Origin: Bacteroides sp. Marseille-P3684
GTDB taxonomy: Bacteria > Bacteroidota > Bacteroidia > Bacteroidales > Bacteroidaceae
Reading direction: 5' to 3'
Assembly: GCF_900291465.1 (NCBI RefSeq)
Contig: NZ_LT985808.1
Span: 217,563 to 281,562 of the forward strand
DNA: 64,000 nt
A program made the position numbers and the translations under genes. The notes under the pieces were generated by a model, which was given only the letters and a program-made list of their open reading frames with translations, had not been told where the DNA came from and did not search any database. Below are positions 17,883 through 25,933 of this stretch, one piece after another; position 1 is the first letter of the stretch; each line of letters starts with the position of its first letter.

Positions 17883-19160
17883 TTAAATATCCAACAGCAT
17901 ATACGGAAACCTTGCATCAATCATTTCTTGAGGAACGCCGCAGTTCTTTGCTATTTCAGGCCATTTAGAAGTCACCTCACAAACTTTATCAATAATTTCA
18001 TTCGCATTCTTGATATTATTTGATGCGGCACAAGCTAGAAGATCTTTTCTTGTAATATCATCAAATCTTCCGTTTATTGACATTTGGTGAGTATCTGTCC
18101 ATGCACCTTTAGGATTGTACGCAAAGCCTAAATCATAAGCTGGCGACAATCTCCACTTGCCGAACTTATCCATAAGAAATGATATATTCTTCGTATGATC
18201 ATCCTGGTTCCTTATCACGACATTGAACACCATTCGAAGAAACATTTCCTCAGCTTGCGAATATGGAAGACGAAGGCGACGCATTACATTAAATGCTTGT
18301 TCATAAGAATATGCCCTGCGAAGATGGAAATCATAATGAGCAATTCCGCATAATGTTTGCATATGGATTTTATCACCATTAGCCCTATCGAATCGTTTAG
18401 TCAAAAAGTGAGCTCTGCCATTTTCTTCAATCAAGGAGCACTCAGTCATTTCTATACCACATTCCTTAGCAAGCAGAGAGAATGAGAACTCAAGCCGTCC
18501 AAAATTCTCTGTTTCTTTAAAACCGGCTTCATCTGACACACCATCCAGCTTAATAAGGTAGTAATCAAAGCCTGCAGGTGCCTGTACTTGCCCCGACCTT
18601 ACTTCTCCAGTTTCTTTGTTATATGCAATTACAGCTTTCGCCCTTTGTCCTCCGGCAGATGTTCCCAGTCGTAAAATTTCCGCAATAGCAGCTTTTCTGT
18701 CAGCATCCAGATTTGTTCCAAATTCTTCTTTCTTCGAAAGAGCTTCTTTTGCAACTTCTACCAAAGAGTCTATTTCAATTTTCCTATCAGCTGCAACTGG
18801 TCCCGTTGCAGGTTCAAACTCCATGGCCCCCATACAGCGCTGCCCCAAAAAGCATAATGTTTCAATCGGATTACCAACTGTTCTGCCAATCATAGCGAGC
18901 CATTTATCGAACAAAGCGCGACCATACGAGTCTGGAAGAGAATCAGCCAACATCCCAGGTAGACCATAAAATACGTTTCTATTGAGATTCCCAAATGAAT
19001 ATATACGTCCTACCATCACTGGCATCATCAAAGGGGATGGTTCAATCCCCTTTCCAACAAAATGCCTGTCGTATTCAAAACGTGCCACATCATAAGCATC
19101 ATCCCATTTAAATGTTCCGACATTCATGCCAAACATCTTAACTCTTGCTACATCTACCAT
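17883..19160 (-). CDS. hipA: HipA-family serine/threonine kinase toxin
   Basis: A 425-aa single-chain HipA. The N-terminal HipA_N domain covers roughly residues 1-115 (GLPGMLADSLPDSYGRALF). The kinase core has the P-loop GTSAGGQRAKAV (residues 166-177), FLTKRFDR (252-259), the catalytic-loop segment VIRNQDDHTKN with Asp near 320 and Asn 325, and the metal-binding SPAYDL (339-344). Such kinases phosphorylate a translation factor, glutamyl-tRNA synthetase in E. coli, and are restrained by HipB. The start codon lies 7 bp inside the 3' end of hipB, so the two are translationally coupled. All catalytic residues look intact. Confidence 0.9.
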   Translation of the reverse strand: MVDVARVKMFGMNVGTFKWDDAYDVARFEYDRHFVGKGIEPSPLMMPVMVGRIYSFGNLNRNVFYGLPGMLADSLPDSYGRALFDKWLAMIGRTVGNPIETLCFLGQRCMGAMEFEPATGPVAADRKIEIDSLVEVAKEALSKKEEFGTNLDADRKAAIAEILRLGTSAGGQRAKAVIAYNKETGEVRSGQVQAPAGFDYYLIKLDGVSDEAGFKETENFGRLEFSFSLLAKECGIEMTECSLIEENGRAHFLTKRFDRANGDKIHMQTLCGIAHYDFHLRRAYSYEQAFNVMRRLRLPYSQAEEMFLRMVFNVVIRNQDDHTKNISFLMDKFGKWRLSPAYDLGFAYNPKGAWTDTHQMSINGRFDDITRKDLLACAASNNIKNANEIIDKVCEVTSKWPEIAKNCGVPQEMIDARFPYMLLDI

Positions 19161-19498
19161 TCTGATTCCTCCTTATCTTTCTTTATTGTTCCCACGGCTC
19201 TCTTTCTTCTATTTCTCTTCACAGAATTTACCATCTCAAAATATTCGTTCGGACTCATCTGTTCTTCTTCACATAGATGGGCAAGTTCATCAAGCATACC
19301 GAGTGTTCTCAATATGCGAAGAAACACATCAAAAGACCTGATTTCCCCACTTTCTATTTTCTGTACCGACGAACGTGATATTGACGATGATTCAGCCAAG
19401 CTATCTTGGGTTATATTCTGCTTGAGCCTGACGGCCTTAAGCTTTTGCCCTATTTTCTCCTGAATTTGAATATCAGACAGTGAATAAATATCATCCAT
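19154..19498 (-). CDS. hipB: HipB-like XRE-family antitoxin
   Basis: A 114-aa DNA-binding protein. Residues 12-65 form a Cro/CI-type helix-turn-helix (IGQKLKAVRLKQNITQDSLAESSSISRSSVQKIESG). The C-terminus is basic (KRNRRKRAVGTIKKDKEE). It should bind the palindrome at its own promoter and neutralise the HipA kinase, with the pair forming an autoregulated toxin-antitoxin operon. It is the upstream gene, as usual for hipBA. Confidence 0.88.
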   Translation of the reverse strand: MDDIYSLSDIQIQEKIGQKLKAVRLKQNITQDSLAESSSISRSSVQKIESGEIRSFDVFLRILRTLGMLDELAHLCEEEQMSPNEYFEMVNSVKRNRRKRAVGTIKKDKEESEW

Positions 19499-19557
19499 AA
19501 TGATTGCATTTTAAATCATTTCTCCACAAAATTAGACATAAAGCTTTTATTTGCAAG
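19499..19557 (-). promoter_or_regulatory. hipBA promoter with operator palindrome
   Basis: On the - strand, CTTG (19554-19557) and TAATTTTG (19527-19534) are separated by 19 bp, a good fit to the Bacteroidetes -33/-7 promoter (TTTG, 19-21 bp, TAnnTTTG). Just downstream, AATGATT and AATCATT (19499-19505 and 19514-19520) form an inverted repeat ending at the start codon, a likely HipB operator. Confidence 0.6.
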
Positions 19558-19680
19558 CATTATTCCTCTTTATTTTTAATTTAAGCCCAAATTGTCATTA
19601 GGTTGCTCAAAGCCTGATGCGATTCGGGTTAAAAGAATCAGCCTATCCATATCTTCGATACTGGGGTGCCAAATATCAAT

Positions 19681-19780
19681 TTGTCAAAGTGTCAAACGAA
19701 TCGCTTGAGAAGGGGCTTCCTCGCACCAAAATACAAGTCGGTGAGCAAAAAAGGCATTCTCGGGCGATTTGCAAAATACA
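19681..19780 (+). repeat. Dispersed 100-bp palindromic element, copy A
   Basis: This stretch is clearly related to 29515-29613 on the opposite strand. Both begin TTGTCAAA(g/a)TGTCAAA, go on with a (c/t)GAATCGC..GAGAAGG arm, a middle with TTCCT.GC.CCAAATAC.AGT, and end with the partly complementary arm TTCTCGGGCGATT. It does not encode a conserved protein. It looks like a repetitive extragenic palindromic or MITE-like sequence. Confidence 0.75.
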
Positions 19781-19972
19781 GAATGACACATTTCCAAACG
19801 CCAATCGTACATAGAACGCCTATATACCCTGAAGAGAGAATCATCGTGAGAACCAAACAGACAGAAAAGTTCACCAAATCACACTTGTCAACATGCTCAC
19901 TCCGTCGGCAAACTAGAGGTGAAAGAAGACAAACAAACGTTTCATTCCGCTAAGTTATGTGTTCAAAGTATA

Positions 19973-20074
19973 AAACACTTGTGTTCGACCGATGAAACAA
20001 TATTGTTTGACGACCCAAACAATATTGTTTCGCATACCAAACACAAGTGTTTGACGCGGCAAACAATAGTGTTT
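19973..20074. repeat. Array of five palindromes at exact 22-bp spacing
   Basis: Five 14-bp (near-)palindromes start at 19973, 19995, 20017, 20039 and 20061, each followed by an 8-bp spacer of different sequence. Units 2 and 3 are identical perfect palindromes AAACAATATTGTTT. Unit 4 is AAACACAAGTGTTT, unit 5 AAACAATAGTGTTT, and unit 1 AAACACTTGTGTTC. Half-matching units at 19951 and 19929 keep the same phase. A period of 22 bp places all sites on nearly the same face of the helix. It lies in the 0.9-kb gap between hipB and the KilA-N remnant. The rest of that gap (19781-19928, 20075-20391) shows no gene. Confidence 0.85.
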
Positions 20075-20391
20075 CACAGTTAAAATACCATTCATAACAC
20101 TAATCAACCAAAAATGAATGAGGCCTGCAGAAGGTGATGGTTAACCGGATTTCACAAATTTCGCTGGTTCGCTCCATTTTATAAAAACACGAGTTAGACA
20201 GAAAGGGTAAATTTACCAAATTCGTCAAGCATTTAACGCAAATTTGCATCCAAATGTCAGGAGAAGGAGGATGAAAAAAGCAACATCCATTATCGGATTG
20301 TAGCCTTACATCTTTGTAAAATAATCACTAGAAAGAAAATAATCTCATGAAGTATAATTACCTTTACGGATAAAAACAAAGCATAAACCCA

Positions 20392-20792
20392 ATGGCAAAG
20401 ATTACTGTTCAAAATACAGACATCAGTGTTGTCAAGTATAACGAAGAAGATTACATCAGCCTTACGGATATGGCGCGAAGCCAACTACAAGAACATATAA
20501 TATTCCGTTGGCTCAGTCTCAAAAGTACGATTGAATATCTTGGCGAATGGGAAATGCTATATAACCCCAATTTTAATTGTACCGAATTCGGTACAATTAA
20601 AAATGCAGCAGGAAGCAATAACTTCGTACTTTCAGTGAAAACATGGATAGAACGAACCAATGCAATCGGCATCTATTCAAAGGCCGGGCGCTATGGTGGC
20701 ACGAAAGTCTCTTAAAACTCAATCAGATAGCCATTCATCAGATGAGCGTATTGGAAAACGGTGATAATGGAAAGAGAAAACTGCTGAAATAA
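20392..20792 (+). pseudogene. KilA-N domain protein with internal deletion
   Basis: Codons from ATG 20392 to 20715 encode the N-terminal and central KilA-N DNA-binding domain (MAKITVQNTDISV, DYISLTDMAR, WLSLKSTIEYLGEWE, LSVKTWIERTNAIGI, AGRYGG). The frame then stops after KVS, where family members continue with a YAHKDIA-type segment and 150 or so more residues. About 15 bp later, another frame (stop 20790-20792) reads LNQIAIHQMSVLENG, which resembles the usual C-terminus of these proteins. So the middle-to-C-terminal part was deleted. KilA-N proteins are phage- and mobile-element-borne DNA-binding proteins. The first 108 codons might still be made. Confidence 0.7.
20571..20602. repeat. Perfect 32-bp palindrome inside the KilA-N gene
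   Basis: The half-site TTTTAATTGTACCGAA is followed at once by its exact reverse complement, with no loop. It codes for the NFNCTEFGTIKN segment of the KilA-N domain. A loop-free 16-bp inverted repeat is unlikely by chance and could be a protein-binding site or a cruciform. Confidence 0.9.
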
Positions 20793-20966
20793 AATTCCCT
20801 ATTGTCTTATATTGACGAATCTGTGAAACTGGGTTGCCAGATGTATACTCACGGTCTTGCATGACTCATCAAGAGATGCGCAAGACCCTTTGTTCGTATG
20901 CCTCTTACGCACAACACAAAGGAAAGAAGGAGAAGGAAAGTATTAATAAATAATAAAATAAAGTAC

Positions 20967-21003
20967 TATGCAATACAAAGTACTTAGACATTGCATACTT
21001 TTG
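20967..21003 (+). promoter_or_regulatory. padR promoter and likely operator
   Basis: TACTTTTG at 20996-21003 fits the -7 element and would start transcription about 20 nt before padR. It is overlapped by an inverted repeat TATGCAAT (20967-20974) and ATTGCATA (20990-20997), with AAAGTACT occurring twice nearby. A palindrome covering the promoter of a PadR gene suggests autorepression. Confidence 0.55.
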
Positions 21004-21028
21004 CAGCACGAACGATAAACAAACAGCC

Positions 21029-21391
21029 ATGAACGTAGAAAACGTCAAATCGCAAATGCGCAAGGGGATGCTCGAATACTGCATCATGCTCCTGCTCCAC
21101 CGGGAGGCGGCTTACGCTTCAGACATCATCACCAAGCTGAAGGAAGCACACCTGATTGTCGTGGAAGGGACGCTCTACCCGCTCCTCACCCGTCTGAAAA
21201 ACGACGAACTGCTGAGCTACGAATGGGTGGAGTCGACCCAGGGACCGCCACGGAAGTATTACCGGCTCACCGAAAAGGGAGAGACTTTCCTCAACGAACT
21301 GCAAAAAGCCTGGCAGGAACTCAACGACACCGTGAGCCACCTGCAAGGGTACCAACCGGATTTAACAACTGAAAAACTCACTGAAGAATGA
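21029..21391 (+). CDS. PadR-family transcriptional regulator
   Basis: A 120-aa winged-helix protein. Residues 10-85 match the PadR domain (MRKGMLEYCIMLLLHREAAYASDI, EGTLYPLLTRLKNDELL, GPPRKYYRLTEKGETFL), and a C-terminal helix provides dimerisation. It probably represses its own operon in response to envelope stress. Its stop codon overlaps the start of the PspC-domain gene (ATGA), so the two are coupled; PadR plus PspC-domain membrane protein is a recurrent pair in Bacteroidales. Confidence 0.92.
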   Translation: MNVENVKSQMRKGMLEYCIMLLLHREAAYASDIITKLKEAHLIVVEGTLYPLLTRLKNDELLSYEWVESTQGPPRKYYRLTEKGETFLNELQKAWQELNDTVSHLQGYQPDLTTEKLTEE

Positions 21392-22536
21392 AAAAGACAC
21401 TGGACATCAACCTGAGCGGACGCATGTTTCACGTTGACGAGGATGCGTACCAACTCCTGTATGACTATTTATACAATTTGCGTCATGCCTTCGAACGTCA
21501 GGAGGGTGGCAACGAAATCATGGATGACCTGGAGAACCGCCTCGCGGAACTCTTGCTGGAGCGCATTTCCGACCGTCAGGAGGTAGTCTCGCGTACAATC
21601 GTCCAAGAGACCATCGCCCGGCTGGGACAGCCTGAAGAGATAGCCGGAACGACGGATGCAGAACCCCGGGAAGAGGAGGCGTCCGCATCGGAGGAGCCGT
21701 CCGCTGAAAACAAGGAAGCTGAGACGGATAAAGAAAAAGAGGAAGAACAGCACGACGAGATGCCGCCCCACAACCATACGGAGTTCACGGGACGCAAACG
21801 TCTCTTCCGCGACCCGGACAACCGGATGCTGGGAGGCGTGCTGGGCGGACTGGCGGTCTATATGAACTGGGACCCGACGTTGCTGCGTCTGCTGCTGCTC
21901 ATCATCCTGGTGGCAGGATACGGGACAGTCATCCCCGTCTACCTGGTATGCTGGCTGGTCATCCCGAAGGCGGAGACAGCTGCTGACCGACTGAGCATGC
22001 AGGGCCGTCCGATTACGATGGAGAACATCGGAAAGATGGTGACCGAGGGCATGGACAAGGCAGAGAGCTATCTCCACTCCGACCGTCCGCGTACGGCACT
22101 CCAACGTTTTGCCGACGCCTTCGTGGCAGTGGCAGGCTTCCTGCTCAAGGTGCTGCTGGTCATCATAGCCATCATCTGCAGTCCGATGTTACTGGTAGCC
22201 GCCGTGGTCTGCCTGGTGCTCATCGTGGCTCTGTTTGCCGTACTCTTCGGCGGGACAGCCGCCCTCGCCTCTCTCCCCGGTGATTTCTGGACGCACATAC
22301 AGGTTCCCGGCGACATGGGTTGGGGACTGGCATTCTGTATCGCGCTGATTGTCGGCATCGGGCTGTTGCTCATCTGCCTGATAAGTGGAGTCTGCACACT
22401 CGCCTTCAAATGGAAAGGGCTTTCTCCCCGCAGCCTGAAAGTGATGTTAGCCATCGGACTGGTGAGCCTGCTCCTGTCAGGCATCTTCTACACCGTGTCC
22501 GCCCTCACCCCCGAAGTGAACTACCTCTTTCCGTAG
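21388..22536 (+). CDS. PspC-domain membrane protein
   Basis: A 382-aa protein. It starts with a soluble region (MKKTLDINLSGRMFHVDEDAY) and an acidic Glu/Lys-rich linker around residues 88-130. A PspC domain follows near residues 135-195 (KRLFRDPDNRMLGGVLGGLAVYMNWDP, then LLLLIILVAGYG and VYLVCWLVIP). After that come several more membrane helices (residues 235-300, 310-345, 355-378). PspC-type proteins sense or counter inner-membrane stress. It is the second gene of the padR operon and is followed by a strong terminator. Confidence 0.88.
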   Translation: MKKTLDINLSGRMFHVDEDAYQLLYDYLYNLRHAFERQEGGNEIMDDLENRLAELLLERISDRQEVVSRTIVQETIARLGQPEEIAGTTDAEPREEEASASEEPSAENKEAETDKEKEEEQHDEMPPHNHTEFTGRKRLFRDPDNRMLGGVLGGLAVYMNWDPTLLRLLLLIILVAGYGTVIPVYLVCWLVIPKAETAADRLSMQGRPITMENIGKMVTEGMDKAESYLHSDRPRTALQRFADAFVAVAGFLLKVLLVIIAIICSPMLLVAAVVCLVLIVALFAVLFGGTAALASLPGDFWTHIQVPGDMGWGLAFCIALIVGIGLLLICLISGVCTLAFKWKGLSPRSLKVMLAIGLVSLLLSGIFYTVSALTPEVNYLFP

Positions 22537-22566
22537 AATCTCTCCATACTGTTTAGTTAATGATGT

Positions 22567-22593
22567 GAAGCCCGCCGGTTCCCCCGGCGGGCT
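22567..22593 (+). terminator. Rho-independent terminator after padR-pspC
   Basis: AAGCCCGCCGG (22567-22577), a short loop and CCGGCGGGCTT form an 11-bp GC-rich stem. It is symmetric, so it could serve both strands; the converging propeller gene ends 75 bp further on. Confidence 0.85.
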
Positions 22594-22667
22594 TCTGTTG
22601 TTTGTGGCGGACAAATACCCCAGCGACCACTTTTTCCTGATGGTTACCTTGCGGATGGACTGACCTC

Positions 22668-23822
22668 TCACCGGCTTTCGTCAGCCGGAACAAACGGACA
22701 GGCTGCATCACCGGTCCAACGGTAGAGACGGGCGGTGCAGGTCTGATTGCCCCGCTTGTCCTTCCGGTTCTCGGAGAGGTAGAAGTAGTTGCCCTCAACG
22801 TGGCACATGCCGGTACTTCCCCAGGGGAAATGCCAGCCGTGGACGCCCGTGGGACGATGGAGGTTGCCTTGCGGAACCAGACAAAGCATCTCGACACGCT
22901 TCTCGCTTCCGGGCAACGACTGCCAGACGGAGGGAACGGAAGCATCAACCGCGAAAAGGGAATAGTTGGGATAGGAAGACTTCGCACCGCAGTAGGCAGC
23001 CATCAGAAACTGACGGCTGGTGGGATGGTAGACCAGATTCTGTACTCCGTATCGGGTGTTTCCCGTATGGACGAAATACTTGTGCAACGGCTTGGCGGGA
23101 CCTGACGTATGGAGGGCATCCCACTGCATCGGCTTCTCATAACGATCCCACGAACGGATGTCGTAACACAACAGCACCTGATGGTCATTGTCCGTGCGGG
23201 TGGTGTCACTGTAGATGCCATAGCCGACATACAGATAAGGTATGTCCTCGGAGGACGTACCGATGGCGGGAGCGAAGGTGATGCCATCGATGCCCGAACA
23301 TCCGTGACGGTGAGGGACGGTGCGTCCGCGTTCCGTGACGTTGTCCTGATAATCGCACGTAGGCTCGTCCAAGTAAACGGTTGTCATCACACTGTCGGCC
23401 GACGCATCCATCCCTTTACGGGTCAGACAGTCGGCACGGAAAATGGCGACATAGAACCTGGAGCCGTCCGCTTCGACCGCCGATGTGCCCAGCTTGCGGG
23501 AGATGGAGGCACCTATGGCGTCGTCCTTGCACTCCAGCGAGGCATAGACATCACCCGTCACGGGGTGAATGGCAAGGTCGCCCAAATGTCCGGTCAGGTG
23601 TTCCACACTGCCGATTACGTTTCCTTTCAGGTCGGTCTTCACCAGGGAGGTGGTGAAAGAGAAATACATGCACCGGCGCGTCCGGTCAATGGCGATACCC
23701 TGCACGTGGAAGTTGCCTCCCGTCACGTATACAGAATTCGGCAGGCCCTCGGGACGGTCCGCCTTCAGCAGCCCCTGCACCATCAGCAGCAGGGCGCACA
23801 GCATCCACAGTCGTTGTTTCAT
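22668..23822 (-). CDS. Secreted protein, probable beta-propeller, unknown function
   Basis: I start it at ATG 23822 (MKQRLWMLCALLLMVQG), which gives a classical signal peptide; the frame stays open 87 bp further upstream but without signal-like sequence. About 384 residues. The mature part shows repeated short strand patterns with HVQGIAIDRTRRCMYFSFT, GHLGDLAIHPVTGDVYASL, GIDGITFAP, GVQNLVYHPTSRQFLMAAY and STGMCHVEGNYFYLSE, typical of NHL/YVTN-like propeller blades. No catalytic motif or lipobox is seen. It lies downstream of rhaD in the same direction behind an apparent terminator, so it may be a separate unit. Function is unknown. Confidence 0.7.
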   Translation of the reverse strand: MKQRLWMLCALLLMVQGLLKADRPEGLPNSVYVTGGNFHVQGIAIDRTRRCMYFSFTTSLVKTDLKGNVIGSVEHLTGHLGDLAIHPVTGDVYASLECKDDAIGASISRKLGTSAVEADGSRFYVAIFRADCLTRKGMDASADSVMTTVYLDEPTCDYQDNVTERGRTVPHRHGCSGIDGITFAPAIGTSSEDIPYLYVGYGIYSDTTRTDNDHQVLLCYDIRSWDRYEKPMQWDALHTSGPAKPLHKYFVHTGNTRYGVQNLVYHPTSRQFLMAAYCGAKSSYPNYSLFAVDASVPSVWQSLPGSEKRVEMLCLVPQGNLHRPTGVHGWHFPWGSTGMCHVEGNYFYLSENRKDKRGNQTCTARLYRWTGDAACPFVPADESR

Positions 23823-23871
23823 CTTACAGTGTCTTTTGGTCGCTAATATACAAACTTTATCTGTCAAAATC

Positions 23872-23915
23872 AACGCGGGTGGCACCTCCCGATGGTAGGG
23901 AAGCGTCACCCGCGT
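23872..23915 (-). terminator. Hairpin after rhaD
   Basis: Read on the - strand, ACGCGGGTG..GCTTCCC and GGGAGG..CACCCGCGT form a long GC-rich stem with a 7-nt loop, followed by TGATTTT. It lies 30 bp past the rhaD stop codon and likely ends the rha transcript. Confidence 0.7.
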
Positions 23916-23946
23916 CAGTCGGATCGGGAAGCCGGAGCCTCGCGAC

Positions 23947-24756
23947 CTATTTAGGCAAGTTGAAAGCCACGGTCATCTCCTTCATCTGCTCCTGCGTCAT
24001 GCCGTCAGGCTCGAAGCCCATGCACTTGGCATTAATGTAGATTTGAGCGGACTTGGTGAGCACGTCAATCTGGTCGAATGCGGTCATGGCATCTTCGCCG
24101 ATGGCGAACACACCGTGTTTCTCCCACATCACCACGTCATAGTCTGCCAGCTCCTTCAGCGTGGCATCCGCCAGTTCCACTGAGCTGGGGAGCTTGTAGG
24201 GGATGATGCCCAAACCCTTCGGACAGAAAGCCTTCGTCTCGGGAATCATGCTCCACAGCAGGTTGGTCAGTACGTCCTTCTCCAGGAACTTTCTGGTATG
24301 GCTCATGGCGATGAGTTCGATGGGGTGCGTGTGCACAGTCGCCTTATAGTTGGAGCCGGAACCGATGAGCCAGTTGTGCACGCTCAGGTGGGAAGGAAGT
24401 TCCGACGTGGGGCGCACGGGATTGTCGGCGATGATGACATAGCTGGCACAGTCGTCGAGGATACGGATGACAGAGCCGTTCTCCATCGGCCAGCGGGCAA
24501 GGTCGCGCATACGCATGTTCGTGCCTTTACAGTAGAAATAGCAGCCTTTCAGGTTCGGGAGGGTAGCCCCGATGGGCTTCACCTCGCTGATAGGTGCCAT
24601 CTGACGAATCTCGTCGTCCACAAACTCGGTAATGTTGATGGTGATGTTTCCACCGTTGCGCTCCGCCCAACCTTTCTGCCACAGGTATCCGGCCACTTCA
24701 GCCACCTTGTTCACTTCTTTTGCCAGGGCAGGGCGTCCTTCTAGAATCGATTTCAT
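23947..24756 (-). CDS. rhaD: Rhamnulose-1-phosphate aldolase
   Basis: Splits L-rhamnulose 1-phosphate into dihydroxyacetone phosphate and L-lactaldehyde. The 269-aa class II aldolase has the zinc-binding HTHP (VHTHPIELIAMSH, near residue 140), a further conserved His in WEKHGVFAIG near residue 210, and an N-terminal WAERNGGNITI segment near residue 34. Length is normal. It is the last gene of the rhaB-rhaA-rhaT-rhaD operon. In B. thetaiotaomicron the corresponding gene is called rhaA; here I use the E. coli symbol. Confidence 0.95.
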   Translation of the reverse strand: MKSILEGRPALAKEVNKVAEVAGYLWQKGWAERNGGNITINITEFVDDEIRQMAPISEVKPIGATLPNLKGCYFYCKGTNMRMRDLARWPMENGSVIRILDDCASYVIIADNPVRPTSELPSHLSVHNWLIGSGSNYKATVHTHPIELIAMSHTRKFLEKDVLTNLLWSMIPETKAFCPKGLGIIPYKLPSSVELADATLKELADYDVVMWEKHGVFAIGEDAMTAFDQIDVLTKSAQIYINAKCMGFEPDGMTQEQMKEMTVAFNLPK

Positions 24757-24841
24757 AGTTGTCTTTGATGTTAGTGTTCCGGGACGGGGAGCGTACCTCT
24801 CCCGGAGGGTTGTATACCTTATTATATATGTGTGTCCGCTC

Positions 24842-25876
24842 TCACTCCATCAACTGGGGCAGGAACGACGACACGATGAGCACCACCAGCCCGACGAGGA
24901 GCACGGCAATGGTCTTCGGGGTGCAGCCTTTCCACTCCTTGAGGAGGATGCCCCACACGTTGGAGAAGGTCACGTTGAGTGCCATCAGGATGCAGAAGGC
25001 AAACGTGGTGAGTACGGGAGACTCGGTGAGGAAGCCCTTACCCAGTGCCAGGCCGAAGAACTGGCTGTACCACAGTGCACCGGCAAGCATGCAGAAGAGC
25101 AGGTTGTTGCCCCACACGGCGCCGTTGCGATAGTCTGCCCACGTCCGGTTTTTCTGGTTCTGATAGAAGCAGTAGAGGGCATTGGTCACAAAGCCGCCCA
25201 ACGTCACGAGGAACGTCGCCGGCAACGTCTTGAACATGTCTGCCGACTCCTCGAAGTGAATCGACGAGCCGAACTCCAGTCCGACGTTGAAGCAGCCGCT
25301 CATGAAGCCTGCCAGCAGGGCGATGGCAATGCCCTTGGGGAAGTTGAAGTCCTTCACGGCAGCCTTCTTCTCCTCCTCGCTCAGGCTCTGTGCCTTCATG
25401 TTGCCTGCCACGCCGATGATGGCAATGCCAAGCAGCGTCACGATGACACCGATGATGACCGAGGCGGTGAGTTTCTCCAGGTGATGTGCTTCGGGATAGA
25501 ACACGTTGAGCATCACGGGAGCCAGGATAGTGCCCAGTCCGGCACACGTACCCAGCGAGATGCTCTGGCCGAGTGCCACGCCGAGGTAACGCATGGAGAG
25601 GCCGAACGTCAGTCCGCCGACTCCCCACAGCACGCCGAAGAGCATCGTCATAGCGATGTCCAGTCCGCGTGCACCGGCAAAGAGGGCGCCGAGGCTCTGA
25701 CCCTCAGGCACGGCAAGCAGCGCACCCAGGAAGGGGAACACCAGCCAGGCGAACACGCCCTGCACAATCCAGTAGGACTCCCAGCTCCACTGCTTGATTT
25801 TGTTGATGGGCACGTAGCAGCTCGACTGACAGAACGCGCCGATGGCGATTATCAATAGTCCGATTACGATATCCAT
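24842..25876 (-). CDS. rhaT: L-rhamnose/proton symporter
   Basis: A 344-aa inner-membrane carrier with about ten hydrophobic helices. The N-terminus (IGLLIIAIGAFCQSSCYVPINKIKQWSWE) and the central GVLWGVGGLTFGLSMRYLGVALG segment match RhaT of the drug/metabolite transporter superfamily. It brings L-rhamnose in with a proton. It lies between rhaA and rhaD with spacers of 57 and 85 bp. Confidence 0.93.
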   Translation of the reverse strand: MDIVIGLLIIAIGAFCQSSCYVPINKIKQWSWESYWIVQGVFAWLVFPFLGALLAVPEGQSLGALFAGARGLDIAMTMLFGVLWGVGGLTFGLSMRYLGVALGQSISLGTCAGLGTILAPVMLNVFYPEAHHLEKLTASVIIGVIVTLLGIAIIGVAGNMKAQSLSEEEKKAAVKDFNFPKGIAIALLAGFMSGCFNVGLEFGSSIHFEESADMFKTLPATFLVTLGGFVTNALYCFYQNQKNRTWADYRNGAVWGNNLLFCMLAGALWYSQFFGLALGKGFLTESPVLTTFAFCILMALNVTFSNVWGILLKEWKGCTPKTIAVLLVGLVVLIVSSFLPQLME

Positions 25877-25933
25877 AATGTCTGTATCTGGAATGAAGAG
25901 GAATGCCCGCGGGCACTCCTCTCACTGGAAGGC

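Noticed and set aside
19973..20074. CRISPR array
   Set aside because: Repeats are 14 bp and spacers 8 bp, far too short, the units are palindromes rather than constant repeats, and no cas gene is present.
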